From Achromobacter deleyi (GTDB lineage Bacteria; Pseudomonadota; Gammaproteobacteria; Burkholderiales; Burkholderiaceae_B), in contig NZ_CADIJO010000019.1 in NCBI RefSeq assembly GCF_902859705.1, positions 43,251 to 107,250 on the forward strand: a DNA stretch of 64,000 nt, read 5' to 3'. The position numbers and the translations under genes were made by a program. Shown here one piece after another: positions 8,720-17,035 of the stretch; positions within the stretch are counted from its first letter, which is position 1; each line of letters opens with the position of its first letter. A model generated the notes under the pieces. That model saw nothing but the letters and a program-made list of their open reading frames with translations. It searched no databases and was not told the origin of the DNA.

Positions 8720-9505
8720 ATGACTGCCATCCTGTCCCGCATCACGCCGCCGTTGTCCACCGTCCGCTCCGAATGCGCGCCCGCGGTGTCCATCTCGGGA
8801 TTGAACAAGTTCTACGGCACGTTTCACGCCTTGCGGGACATCCACCTTGAGGTGGCCAGCGGTGAAATCGTCATTCTGTGCGGCCCATCGGGGTCGGGAA
8901 AGTCCTCGCTCATTCGCTGCATCAACCATCTGGAACAGCACGACTCGGGCGACATTCACGTCAATGGCACCGCGCTGACCCGGCGCCCGGAAAGCGTGGA
9001 GCAAGTCCGGCGCCAGCTGGGCATGGTGTTCCAGAGCTTCAATCTCTTTCCGCACATGACGGTGCTGGAAAACTGCACCTTTGCGCTGAAGATCGCCTTG
9101 AAGACGCCGGCCGGCGAGGCCGAGCAGACGGCACGGGAATACCTCGCCAAGGTCAATGTGATCGAACAGGCCGGCAAGTATCCGATCCAGCTTTCCGGCG
9201 GCCAGCAGCAGCGCGTGGCGATTGCGCGCGCGCTCTGCCTGCGGCCACGCATCATGCTGTTCGACGAACCGACATCGGCGCTGGATCCGGAATCGGTCGG
9301 TTCCGTACTGCGCATCATGGAAGACCTGGCCCATACAGGCATCACCATGATCTGCGTCACCCACGAGATCGGCTTTGCCCGCAGGGTGGCCGACCGCTGT
9401 GTGTTCATGGAGCGAGGCGAAATCATCGAGACCGCGCCCACCGAACAATTCTTTGCCTCGCCCAGGAACGAGCGGTTGAAGAATTTCCTGGAGCAGGTTC
9501 TGTAG
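8720..9505 (+). CDS. Amino-acid ABC transporter ATP-binding protein (GlnQ/HisP type)
   Basis: The 261-residue ATPase has Walker A GPSGSGKS at 55-62, Q-loop [16 protein letters not shown], signature [15 protein letters not shown], Walker [15 protein letters not shown] and the H-loop CVTHEIGFA. The PTSALDPE form and FPHMTVLEN are typical of the polar amino-acid subclass. The ATG at 8720 was chosen because the reading upstream of it overlaps the permease gene and has no ABC similarity. It completes the system begun at 6373. Confidence 0.93.
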   Translation: MTAILSRITPPLSTVRSECAPAVSISGLNKFYGTFHALRDIHLEVASGEIVILCGPSGSGKSSLIRCINHLEQHDSGDIHVNGTALTRRPESVEQVRRQLGMVFQSFNLFPHMTVLENCTFALKIALKTPAGEAEQTAREYLAKVNVIEQAGKYPIQLSGGQQQRVAIARALCLRPRIMLFDEPTSALDPESVGSVLRIMEDLAHTGITMICVTHEIGFARRVADRCVFMERGEIIETAPTEQFFASPRNERLKNFLEQVL

Positions 9506-9530
9506 TCAATAACATGGACAAGGGGTTGTC

Positions 9531-10556
9531 ATGATCAAGAAACTCATTTGCGCGGGCATGCTTGCCGGCGCGGCTCTCGCCGGCACGGCGCACGCGCAGG
9601 ATGCCCTGGTGGTGAGCACCTGGGGCGGCAGCTTCCGGGACCTTATCGACGAGACCATCGGCCGCGAGTTCACGCGGCAGACGGGGGTGCCGGTGAAGTA
9701 CATCACGGGCGGCACCATCGACCGCCTTAACAAGGCCAAGCTCGCCACCAAACCGGAAAGCGACATCACGTTCACCACATCTCACATCGGCTGGCTGTAC
9801 GTCAATGCCGGCCTGTACGAGAAGCTGGACCTGAGCAAGATCCCCAATTACGCGCACCTGGTCGAGCGCGCCAAGATCAGTCCGTACCATATCGGCAGCT
9901 GGGCATATGTGTACACCATCGGCTACCGCCCCGACCTGGTGCCCGCCGGCATCACCTTCAACAGCTGGAACGATCTCTGGAATCCGGCGCTGAAAGGCAA
10001 GCTGTCCGCACCCGATTTCGACCCCAGCCATATCATCGATATTTCGGCGTTGCTTTCGGGCGGCGACGCGAGCACATGGGAAAAAGGGCAAGACAAGCTC
10101 AAGGCTCTGAAACCCAACTTCAAGGCCTTCTACACCAACGATGCCAACAGCCAGCAACTGATCGCCGCCGGCGAGACGCCCGTGCAGATCGTGCTGTCCA
10201 TGAACGCCTACTACATGATCGGCCAGGGCGTGCCGATCAAGGTGGCGATGCCCAAGGAAGGCGCGGTGCTGGGGGTGGATACCATGGGCATCATGAAAGG
10301 CAGCACCAAGATCGACCTGGCGCACAAGTTCATGAACATCGCGCTTTCGCCGGATGTGCAGGCCAAGATCGTGGCCGCCAAGAAGGCCAGCCCCGTCATC
10401 GACGATGCCAAGGTCTCGCCCGAAGACGCCGCGCTGCCGGGCGTGTTCACGACCAAACAGCAATGGGATACCCAGGCCATCGTCATCGACGACAAGCTGC
10501 GCGCCGAAAAGACTGCCGAATGGCGCAAGTGGTTCACCGAGAACATCATGAACTGA
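9531..10556 (+). CDS. PotD-type (spermidine/putrescine-like) ABC transporter binding protein
   Basis: The 341-residue protein has a cleavable signal (GTAHA, about residue 22) and an iron/polyamine-family binding domain: LVVSTWGGSFRDL at the start, then DITFTTSHIGWLY, GYRPDLVP and FNSWNDLWNPALKGK. Such proteins bind polyamines, opines, 2-aminoethylphosphonate or related compounds. The gene begins 25 bases after the previous ATPase gene and is followed by two PotB/PotC-type permeases, so a second importer is encoded in the same transcript. Confidence 0.87.
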   Translation: MIKKLICAGMLAGAALAGTAHAQDALVVSTWGGSFRDLIDETIGREFTRQTGVPVKYITGGTIDRLNKAKLATKPESDITFTTSHIGWLYVNAGLYEKLDLSKIPNYAHLVERAKISPYHIGSWAYVYTIGYRPDLVPAGITFNSWNDLWNPALKGKLSAPDFDPSHIIDISALLSGGDASTWEKGQDKLKALKPNFKAFYTNDANSQQLIAAGETPVQIVLSMNAYYMIGQGVPIKVAMPKEGAVLGVDTMGIMKGSTKIDLAHKFMNIALSPDVQAKIVAAKKASPVIDDAKVSPEDAALPGVFTTKQQWDTQAIVIDDKLRAEKTAEWRKWFTENIMN

Positions 10557-10629
10557 TCGTCGCCGGCGCCGCGGCCTTTCCGGCCGCGGCGCCGCCACGC
10601 TTTCACCGTACACGAAGGATGGGTCCACC

Positions 10630-11484
10630 ATGGATGCGCGTTCCAATCTGAGGGGATGGCTGATATCCCCGGCCAGCTTCATCGCGCTGTGCATCTGCGT
10701 CGCCATGGCGGCCGTGCTGCAGTACAGCTTGCGTACTTTCATTCCCGGCTCGCTGGATGTCGGCGGCCTGACGCTGACGAACTTCTCGGGCATGGGCAAG
10801 CAGATCTACGTCGATGCCTTTGTCAACACGTTGCGCCTGAGCGTGGAGACCACGGTCTTCTCCCTGCTCGTCGCCTACCCGTTGGCATACGCCCTGGTCA
10901 GGGTGCGAAACCGCTATATCAAGTCTTTCATCCTGATCGTCTCCATCACGCCGCTATTCCTGGGCGAGATCGTGCGCACCTATTCCTGGATCATCGTGCT
11001 GGGCAGCACGGGCTTCATCAATTCGATGTTGCTCAAGCTGGGCCTGATCGATACGCCGCTTACGCTGATGTTCAGCCATCTGGGCGTACTGGTGGCGCTG
11101 GTGCATGTGACCGTTCCCGTGGTCGTGCTGATGCTGGCCACCGCCATCTCGCACATCGACCGCGACTACGAGAAAGCGGCCGAAAGCCTGGGCGCGGGGC
11201 CGGTGCGCACCTTTCTGACCATCACACTGCCGTTGTCCATGCCCGGCATCCTGGCCAGCATCACGACCTCGTTCGCCTGGACGTTCAGCGCCTTCGCCAC
11301 GCCGCAGATGATCGGCGGCGGCCGCGTGCCGACGGTCTCGACACTGGTCTACCAGCTGGGGTTTTCATCGATGAACTTTCCCCTGGCGGCCAGCCTGAGC
11401 GTCATGGGCCTGGGCCTGACGGCGATTGCGCTGATGCTGCTCGGCCGCGTCACGCGCCGTCTCAAGGTCATTGGAGGACACTGA
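10630..11484 (+). CDS. PotB-type ABC transporter permease
   Basis: The 284-residue membrane protein has about six helices and the coupling loop EKAAESLGAGPVRTFLTITL typical of binding-protein-dependent permeases of the polyamine/opine group. It lies between the binding-protein gene and the second permease gene, whose ATG starts one base after its stop codon. Confidence 0.9.
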   Translation: MDARSNLRGWLISPASFIALCICVAMAAVLQYSLRTFIPGSLDVGGLTLTNFSGMGKQIYVDAFVNTLRLSVETTVFSLLVAYPLAYALVRVRNRYIKSFILIVSITPLFLGEIVRTYSWIIVLGSTGFINSMLLKLGLIDTPLTLMFSHLGVLVALVHVTVPVVVLMLATAISHIDRDYEKAAESLGAGPVRTFLTITLPLSMPGILASITTSFAWTFSAFATPQMIGGGRVPTVSTLVYQLGFSSMNFPLAASLSVMGLGLTAIALMLLGRVTRRLKVIGGH

Positions 11485-11485
11485 C

Positions 11486-12307
11486 ATGAGCCTGCGCAAA
11501 TCCCTGCCCCTGTGGCTGCGTATCGGCGCGCCCGTGCTGATCACGCTCATCCTCGCTTTCGTACTGCTGCCGGTCGTGGTGGTGGTGCTGGCTTCCTTCA
11601 ATGAAAAAGCCTTGCTTACGTTTCCACCGCAGGCCTGGTCCTGGCGCTGGTTCGAGCGGGTCTTCACCTATTCGGACTTCCGTGACGGCTTTCGCGCCAG
11701 CATGGTGGTCACGTTCTGGTCGTCGCTGCTGGCGCTGGTCATCGGCACCGGGCTGGCGATTGCCGTCAAGCGCATGGCGTTTCCCGGCAAGCACATCCTG
11801 CAGGCCATCCTGCTGTCGCCGCTGGTGATTCCCCACTTCACGGTGGGATTGGGCCTGTTGATCCTGGTGGCGCAGCTGAACATCGATCGCGGTTACGGCA
11901 TCGTGATCCTGTGCCACGTCATCCTCGTCCTGCCGTTCGTGCTGCGCAGCGTGTATGTCTCGATGGAGAACCTGGACGTACGCCTGGAGCAGAGCGCCGC
12001 CAGCCTGGGCGCGTCGCCCGTGCGGGTGTTGTTCACGATCACCGTGCCGCTGCTGGCGCCGGGCCTGTTCGGCGGCTGGCTGTTCGCGGCCATCATGTCG
12101 TTCAGCGAATTCACTGCGTCGCTGTTCGTGACCACCCAGAGCACGCAGACTTTGCCCGTGACCATGTACAACTATGTACGCGAGTTCGCCGACCCGACGC
12201 TGGCCGCGCTGTCGGTGGTCTATATCGTGGTGACGGCTACCTTGCTGATCTTCGCCAATCGCTTCCTGGGATTGGGCAGAATCCTGAATATCGAGGATAA
12301 CCACTAG
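11486..12307 (+). CDS. PotC-type ABC transporter permease
   Basis: The protein is 273 residues from the ATG at 11486; a TTG fifteen bases earlier is possible but falls inside the GGAGGACA ribosome-binding site. It has about six membrane helices and the coupling loop EQSAASLGASPVRVLFTITV. It is the last gene of the plus-strand operon. No ATPase gene follows; the nearest partner is the PotA-like gene at 15516 on the opposite strand. Confidence 0.9.
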   Translation: MSLRKSLPLWLRIGAPVLITLILAFVLLPVVVVVLASFNEKALLTFPPQAWSWRWFERVFTYSDFRDGFRASMVVTFWSSLLALVIGTGLAIAVKRMAFPGKHILQAILLSPLVIPHFTVGLGLLILVAQLNIDRGYGIVILCHVILVLPFVLRSVYVSMENLDVRLEQSAASLGASPVRVLFTITVPLLAPGLFGGWLFAAIMSFSEFTASLFVTTQSTQTLPVTMYNYVREFADPTLAALSVVYIVVTATLLIFANRFLGLGRILNIEDNH

Positions 12308-12319
12308 AGCCTGTCAACA

Positions 12320-12343
12320 GGCCCTGGCCCACGGGCCAGGGCC
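12320..12343. terminator. Bidirectional hairpin between convergent operons
   Basis: A perfect 11-base inverted repeat GGCCCTGGCCC / GGGCCAGGGCC separated by two bases lies between the convergent stops at 12307 and 12351. There is no T-run, so it may block transcription or protect 3' ends rather than act as a classical intrinsic terminator. Confidence 0.65.
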
Positions 12344-12350
12344 GTGCCTG

Positions 12351-13310
12351 TCAATAGCCTCGTGCGGCATCCACCCGATTGACGGGCGGCAAGCCCTGGC
12401 TGACACGCAGTACGTTGTCGGCGATCTGTTCGGCGGCCGAGGCCGGAATGGCCACCGATGCCAGGTGGGGCGTGATCAGCACGTTTTCCATGGCCCAGAG
12501 CGGGTCGCCGGGCGGTAGCGGCTCGCGCTCGAAGACGTCCAGCGTCGCGCCGCCCAGATGGCCGCTGCGCAGCAGGTCGGTCAACGCAGCCTGGTCCACC
12601 AGCGCGCCTCGGGCCACATTGATCAGGGCCGCGCCGCGCGGCAGGCGCAGCAGGCGTTCTCGATCCAGCAAGCCATGGGTTTCGGGAGTGAGCGGAAGCA
12701 TCACCACCAGGATGTCGGCGCGCGACAGCACGGTATCCAGCGACGCCATGCCGGCATGGCATTCGATGCCTTCGATGCGGCGCGGGCTGCGCGACCAACC
12801 CAGCACCGTCAGCCCCTGGCGGGACAGTTCCCGTGCCGCACAGGCGCCCAGCTCGCCCAGGCCCAGCACGGCCACGCGCACCGTTTCCGGCGAGCGGGGG
12901 TGCCGATAGGCCCATTCGCCCCGGCGCTGCGCGGCTTCGAAATACGGAATGTCGCGGGCATAACGCAGGGCGGCAAACAGTACATACCCCGCCATCATGC
13001 GGGCCATGTTGGGATCGGTGATGCGGGTGATGGGCACGTCGGCGGGCAGATCTTCGCGGCCGACCAGCGAATCCACCCCCGCGCCCAGATTCACGATGAG
13101 GCGCAGGTTCTTCATGCGGTCGAAGAACCCCGGCGGCGCTTTCCATACCAGCGCGTAGTGGATGTCGGCCGGATCGTGTGCCTCGTCGCCGTGCACCACG
13201 CGCAGGTCGGGCAGGCGCGCCTGCATGGCGTCGCGCCACGCCGTGTAGTCGTCGAATTGGCTATAGAAGACCATTGCGCCCGATATGGGGGGCAGGAGGG
13301 CGGCATGCAT
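12351..13310 (-). CDS. D-2-hydroxyacid dehydrogenase, GhrA-like (glyoxylate/hydroxypyruvate reductase)
   Basis: The 319-residue protein has the NAD(P)-binding motif LGLGELGACAARELSRQG in the middle and the family's catalytic residues: Arg in NVARGALVDQAAL, Glu in DVFEREPLPPGDPLW, and His in LITPHLASV. Length and the WAMENV segment match GhrA, which reduces glyoxylate and hydroxypyruvate in the cytoplasm. It is the last gene of the minus-strand operon that starts with the PotA-like ATPase, so a 2-oxoacid is probably produced by the pathway encoded here. Confidence 0.87.
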   Translation of the reverse strand: MHAALLPPISGAMVFYSQFDDYTAWRDAMQARLPDLRVVHGDEAHDPADIHYALVWKAPPGFFDRMKNLRLIVNLGAGVDSLVGREDLPADVPITRITDPNMARMMAGYVLFAALRYARDIPYFEAAQRRGEWAYRHPRSPETVRVAVLGLGELGACAARELSRQGLTVLGWSRSPRRIEGIECHAGMASLDTVLSRADILVVMLPLTPETHGLLDRERLLRLPRGAALINVARGALVDQAALTDLLRSGHLGGATLDVFEREPLPPGDPLWAMENVLITPHLASVAIPASAAEQIADNVLRVSQGLPPVNRVDAARGY

Positions 13311-13322
13311 GGCGGGTCATCC

Positions 13323-13814
13323 TCAGGCGGTGCGGCCGATCAGGCGGGACATGGCTTCGATGGCAAGCTCGTAGCCATCGCCGCCCAGCCCCGCGATGAC
13401 GCCATCGGCGGCCTTGGAAATATAGGAATGGTGGCGGAAGGCTTCGCGCCGCCAGATATTGCTCATGTGGACTTCGATGATCCTGCCTGGAAAGGCTAGC
13501 AAGGCATCCAGAATGGGCACCGACGAATAGGTCAGGCCGGCGGCGTTGATGATGATGCCTTGCGCCGCGCCGCGGGCTTCCTGGATCCAGTCGACCAGCT
13601 GGCCTTCGTGGTTGGACTGGACGAAGTTCAACTGGATGCCCAGCGACGCGGCCTTGTTCTCGCAGCGCTGCTGCAGCACGGGAAAACTGTCCGTGCCATA
13701 GGTCTTGTTGGCATCCAGTCCGTAGAGATTGGCGTTGGGTCCGTTGAGAAACCACACTGTGGAGGATGTCGGGGGTGCGCTCGGCGTCGTCATGGCGGCA
13801 GTCTCAGGCTTCAT
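13323..13814 (-). CDS. Type II 3-dehydroquinate dehydratase-like protein with altered active site
   Basis: The 163-residue protein aligns without gaps to type II dehydroquinases: NGPNANLYGL, YG at 39-40, EGQLVDWIQEA, NAAGLTYSS, IIEVHMSNI, FRHHSYIS and AGLGGDGYELA. Compared from memory with the Mycobacterium tuberculosis enzyme, Tyr24, Asn75, His101 and Arg112 are kept (here 39, 90, 116 and 127). The catalytic Arg19 is Asp34, and the substrate-binding His81 is Tyr96. It is therefore unlikely to be the household AroQ. It sits between a GhrA-like gene (12-base gap) and a GST gene (11-base overlap) in a catabolic operon, so a dehydration on another hydroxy-cyclic or hydroxy acid is plausible. A start at 13793 is also possible. 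Confidence 0.72.
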   Translation of the reverse strand: MKPETAAMTTPSAPPTSSTVWFLNGPNANLYGLDANKTYGTDSFPVLQQRCENKAASLGIQLNFVQSNHEGQLVDWIQEARGAAQGIIINAAGLTYSSVPILDALLAFPGRIIEVHMSNIWRREAFRHHSYISKAADGVIAGLGGDGYELAIEAMSRLIGRTA

Positions 13815-14418
13815 GGGGAAGGGTCGCCTGCATGGCAGGCAAGGCGTTGATCACGGAGAACCACGCCGCGGCGCGTGGATGCGCGGTGCGCCAGTCCAGT
13901 TCGGGAAAGCGGAAGTCCAGATAGCCCAGGGCGCAGGCGAGGGTCAGGTCGCCGATGTCGGGATGCGTTCGCGACAGGTCGTTCGCTTGCGATTCGATTT
14001 GCGCCAGGCAGGCCTGCACCTTGACGAGCTGCGCCTCGCGCCATTGCGGCCACTGGATCTCGGCTGGCCGCGCCGTGTGTTCATAGCGCGCCAGCAGGGC
14101 GGCATCCAGCAGGCCATCGCCCAGCGCCTGGCGCGTCAAGGCCACCCAGCGGGCCGGGCCGGCCGGGAACAACTGCGTGTCGCCGGCAGCGTCGGCCAGG
14201 TATTCGCAGATCACGCGGCTGTCGTAGAGCGCGCTGCCGTCCGGCAGGAGCAGGGTGGGCACCTTGGCCAGCGGATTGTGGGCGGCGATGCGCGTGTCGC
14301 GGTTGATCGGGTGCGCGGCACTGGCCAGCCATTCGATCCGTCCGGCCTGGCCGGTCTGGTGCGCGCAGATCATCACTTTGCGCACGAAGGGCGACGTCGG
14401 GGCGTAGAGAAGTTTCAA
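13804..14418 (-). CDS. Glutathione S-transferase family protein
   Basis: The 204-residue protein has a thioredoxin-fold N-terminus (KLLYAPTSPFVRKVMICAHQ, NPLAKVPTLLLPDGSALYDSRVICEYL, with the cis-Pro in KVPTL) and an all-helical C-terminal domain. Ser9 near PTSPFVRKV is the likely thiol-activating residue. It is translated before, and overlaps, the dehydroquinase-like gene. The reaction could be conjugation, dehalogenation, isomerisation or ether cleavage; context does not decide. Confidence 0.87.
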   Translation of the reverse strand: MKLLYAPTSPFVRKVMICAHQTGQAGRIEWLASAAHPINRDTRIAAHNPLAKVPTLLLPDGSALYDSRVICEYLADAAGDTQLFPAGPARWVALTRQALGDGLLDAALLARYEHTARPAEIQWPQWREAQLVKVQACLAQIESQANDLSRTHPDIGDLTLACALGYLDFRFPELDWRTAHPRAAAWFSVINALPAMQATLPHEA

Positions 14419-14433
14419 GCGGGACTCCGTGGG

Positions 14434-15432
14434 TCAGGGTTTGAGGACCAGCTTGCCGAATACCTTGCCGCTTTCCAGCAACTGATGCGCGCGCACGGCA
14501 TCGGCCAGGGGCAGGCTGTGTGCCATCCTGGGGCGGATGCGGCCTGCGGCCACCAGGGGCAGCACATGGCGCCTGAGCGCGACGGCCATGCGGGCCTTTT
14601 CTGCATCGGTCTGCGGACGCATGGTCGAAGAATGCAGGCTCAACTGTTTCTGCATCAGCGTCAGCAGCTCGATGTTGATGGCCGACCCTTGCAGGAAGGA
14701 AAGGCTGACGTGGCGCCCGCCGAAGGCCAGCGCCTGCAGGTTGCGCCGCACATAGTCGCCACCGACGATATCCAGCACCACATCCACGCCGCGGCCCTGC
14801 GTGAAGGCTTCGCAGGCCTGCACGAAATCCGTGTCATGAAAGCAGATCACCTCATCGGCGCCCAGTTCGCGCAGGGCGTCGAAGCGGTCGCGTTCGCCGT
14901 CCGTGGCGATGACCCGCGCGCCGGCGGCATGCGCCATCTGGATGGCCAGCGTGCCGATGCCCCCGCCGCCGCCATGGATCAGCACCGTGTCGCCCATGCG
15001 CAGGCGGCCCAGCTCGAACAGGTTGTGCCAGACGGTGAACAGGCCTTCCGGCAGGGCGCTTGCTGCGGCATCGTCCAGTGCCTCAGGCACCGCCAGGGAA
15101 TGATCCACGCGGGCCACGCACCAGGGCGCGTAGCCGCCGCCGGCAAGCAGGCTCATCAGGCGCTGCCCGCGCAAGGCGTCCGGCACGCCGGGGCCGCAAG
15201 CCGTGACTTCGCCACAAGCCTCCAGCCCCAGCACGTCGGTCACGCCCGGCGCCGGCTTGCTCACGCCCTGGCGCTGCATGATGTCGGGCCGGTTGATGCC
15301 GGCCGAATGCACGCGCAGCAGCACTTCGCCGGGGCCCGGCGCCGGCACCGGCCTGCCCGCCAGCGTCAGTACTGTGGCGTCGCCCGGCTCGCGGGCGATG
15401 ATGGCTTGCATTTCAACGGGAATCTGGGTCAT
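14434..15432 (-). CDS. NAD(P)H:quinone oxidoreductase, zinc-independent MDR (PIG3/Qor type)
   Basis: The 332-residue protein has an N-terminal GroES-like domain (LLRVHSAGINRPDIMQRQG) and a Rossmann domain with VLIHGGGGGIGTLAIQMAHA. The Cys/His zinc ligands of alcohol dehydrogenases are absent, as in quinone oxidoreductases. VHSAGINRPDIMQRQG and the following APGVTDVLGLE match the TP53I3/PIG3-like subgroup. The start is the ATG at 15432, after which the family similarity begins. It is the second gene of the minus-strand operon, 15 bases before the GST gene. Confidence 0.88.
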   Translation of the reverse strand: MTQIPVEMQAIIAREPGDATVLTLAGRPVPAPGPGEVLLRVHSAGINRPDIMQRQGVSKPAPGVTDVLGLEACGEVTACGPGVPDALRGQRLMSLLAGGGYAPWCVARVDHSLAVPEALDDAAASALPEGLFTVWHNLFELGRLRMGDTVLIHGGGGGIGTLAIQMAHAAGARVIATDGERDRFDALRELGADEVICFHDTDFVQACEAFTQGRGVDVVLDIVGGDYVRRNLQALAFGGRHVSLSFLQGSAINIELLTLMQKQLSLHSSTMRPQTDAEKARMAVALRRHVLPLVAAGRIRPRMAHSLPLADAVRAHQLLESGKVFGKLVLKP

Positions 15433-15515
15433 GGCATTGGGCCTCGCGGACGAATGGACACTCGGCGGCTGCGCAGGCGCGGCCGCCAGGAAACGGGGGT
15501 TTGCCTGCGCCGGCT

Positions 15516-16637
15516 TCAGGACGACGCGTTGAAGACCGTGACGCCCTGGCCGGGCAGCGCCAGTCCCGCCACGGCGCCCACGGGCCATTCCTGCAGGCAG
15601 TTCAGGTCGAAGGTGCGCACCATGACGTGCTGGCGCCCCTCTACGGGAATGTGCACCTCCAGGTACAGATCCACGTGGTCGCCCTGGAACACGTGGTTGA
15701 CGACCGTGCCGCTCAGGACCGATCCGCTATGCAGGGTTTCCAGCTTGATGTGTTCCGGCCGCACATAGAGATCGAGCCGGTGGCCTTCGTGCGAGCCGCC
15801 CACCAGGCGCTGGCGGGGGATATGCGTCAACCCGGCGCCCAGGCGCAGCTGGATGGTTTCCGCGCTGGTGCCGTGATAGTGCGCGGGCAGGATGTTGACG
15901 TCGCCCAGGAACGAGGCCACGAACGGATCCTGCGGATTGCGGTAGAGCTCGTCCGGCGTGGCGACCTGCCGGATCTCGCCCTGGTTCATCACGGCGATGC
16001 GATCCGACATGCTGAGGGCCTCGCCCTGGTCATGGGTGACGAAGATCGTCGTCACGCCCAGCCTGCGCTGGATGTCGCGGATCTCTACCTGCATGGCGCC
16101 GCGCAGGCCTTTGTCCAGCGCGGAAAAGGGCTCGTCGAGCAGCAACACCTTGGGACGGATCACCAATGCCCGCGCCAGCGCCACGCGCTGCTGCTGGCCG
16201 CCGGACAGCTCGCGCGGCTTGCGCTCGCCCAGGCCGTCGAGCTTGACCAGGGCCATGGCTTCCCGCACCCGCTGTTCGATCTCGGCGGCCGGCACGCGCC
16301 GCATCCGCAAGCCGTAAGCGATATTGCGCTCGACGGTCATGTGCGGGAACAGGGCGTAGTTCTGGAACACGATGCCGATCTGGCGCAGATACGGGGGCAG
16401 CGCCGTGACCGGCGTGTCGTCGATGAAGATCTCGCCTTCGTTCGCATCGGCAAAGCCCGCGATCAGGTTCAGCAAGGTGGTCTTGCCGCAGCCCGATGGG
16501 CCCAGCAGCGTCAGGAATTCCCCGCGCTCGATCTTCAGGGACACCTGTTTCAGTACCGCGAGATCGCGGTATTGCTTGACGACGCCCTCCAGGCGGACCG
16601 CGCTGGAGCTATCGGAGGCAAAGGGAAGATTCGGCAT
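15516..16637 (-). CDS. PotA-type ABC transporter ATP-binding protein
   Basis: The 373-residue ATPase has Walker A GPSGCGKT at 46-53, VFQNYALFPHMTVERN, signature [15 protein letters not shown], Walker B VLLLDEPFSALDK and switch FVTHDQGEALSMSD. A C-terminal TOBE-type regulatory domain contains LYVRPEHIK. The 373-residue size fits PotA/FbpC-like ATPases and not the shorter amino-acid class. The permeases at 10630-12307 lack an ATPase, so this protein probably energises them although it lies on the opposite strand. It heads the operon running down to 12351. The ATG at 16637 places the first beta strand about 13 residues in, as usual. Confidence 0.9.
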   Translation of the reverse strand: MPNLPFASDSSSAVRLEGVVKQYRDLAVLKQVSLKIERGEFLTLLGPSGCGKTTLLNLIAGFADANEGEIFIDDTPVTALPPYLRQIGIVFQNYALFPHMTVERNIAYGLRMRRVPAAEIEQRVREAMALVKLDGLGERKPRELSGGQQQRVALARALVIRPKVLLLDEPFSALDKGLRGAMQVEIRDIQRRLGVTTIFVTHDQGEALSMSDRIAVMNQGEIRQVATPDELYRNPQDPFVASFLGDVNILPAHYHGTSAETIQLRLGAGLTHIPRQRLVGGSHEGHRLDLYVRPEHIKLETLHSGSVLSGTVVNHVFQGDHVDLYLEVHIPVEGRQHVMVRTFDLNCLQEWPVGAVAGLALPGQGVTVFNASS

Positions 16638-17035
16638 GGCTGCTGCACTCACGGAGTTCAGTTTCCCGGCGCGAAACTCCGGGAAAAAACAGGCGGGGGT
16701 CGCATGGCACGCAGGGCTGCGACGCCAGCGTTCTGATGCAGCCAAGAATACGGTAAAGCCCTATTTCCAGTGCGTTGCCGATGCTGATGGGGGCCATCGG
16801 AAAAAAGAAATCACGACGGTGCAAGCGCTGTACCCGGGCAAACCGACACCTTTGCTTTTTCCTAAGTCAGCCGTCTGAAAAACGAAGTTATCAACTCCGG
16901 GCTTCGGGGTCACACTGCGTGCCAATCGTTCAGCGCGCACCGGGATCGTGCACGCGGTTCGCCGGCTTTCTTGTCCTTGATCGTCGTGTCAGCCTCGAGA
17001 CGCACCAGGGTCTCGGTATTCCTTAGGATCTTCAC
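16638..17035. promoter_or_regulatory. Divergent intergenic region, PotA-like ATPase / flavin monooxygenase
   Basis: The 398 bases contain no convincing gene. A six-base inverted repeat CCGATG (16778-16783) / CATCGG (16795-16800) with 11 bases between is the only symmetrical element noted, and it may be a regulator site. Promoters for both flanking genes must lie here. Confidence 0.4.

Noticed and set aside
12320..12343. Insertion-sequence end because of the perfect inverted repeat
   Set aside because: The two arms are two bases apart, with no transposase or target duplication; a hairpin between convergent genes explains it.
13729..15768. 679-residue plus-strand reading frame across the GST and quinone oxidoreductase genes
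   Set aside because: It is antisense to three genes with clear family motifs and has the His/Gln/Arg-rich composition of a shadow frame.
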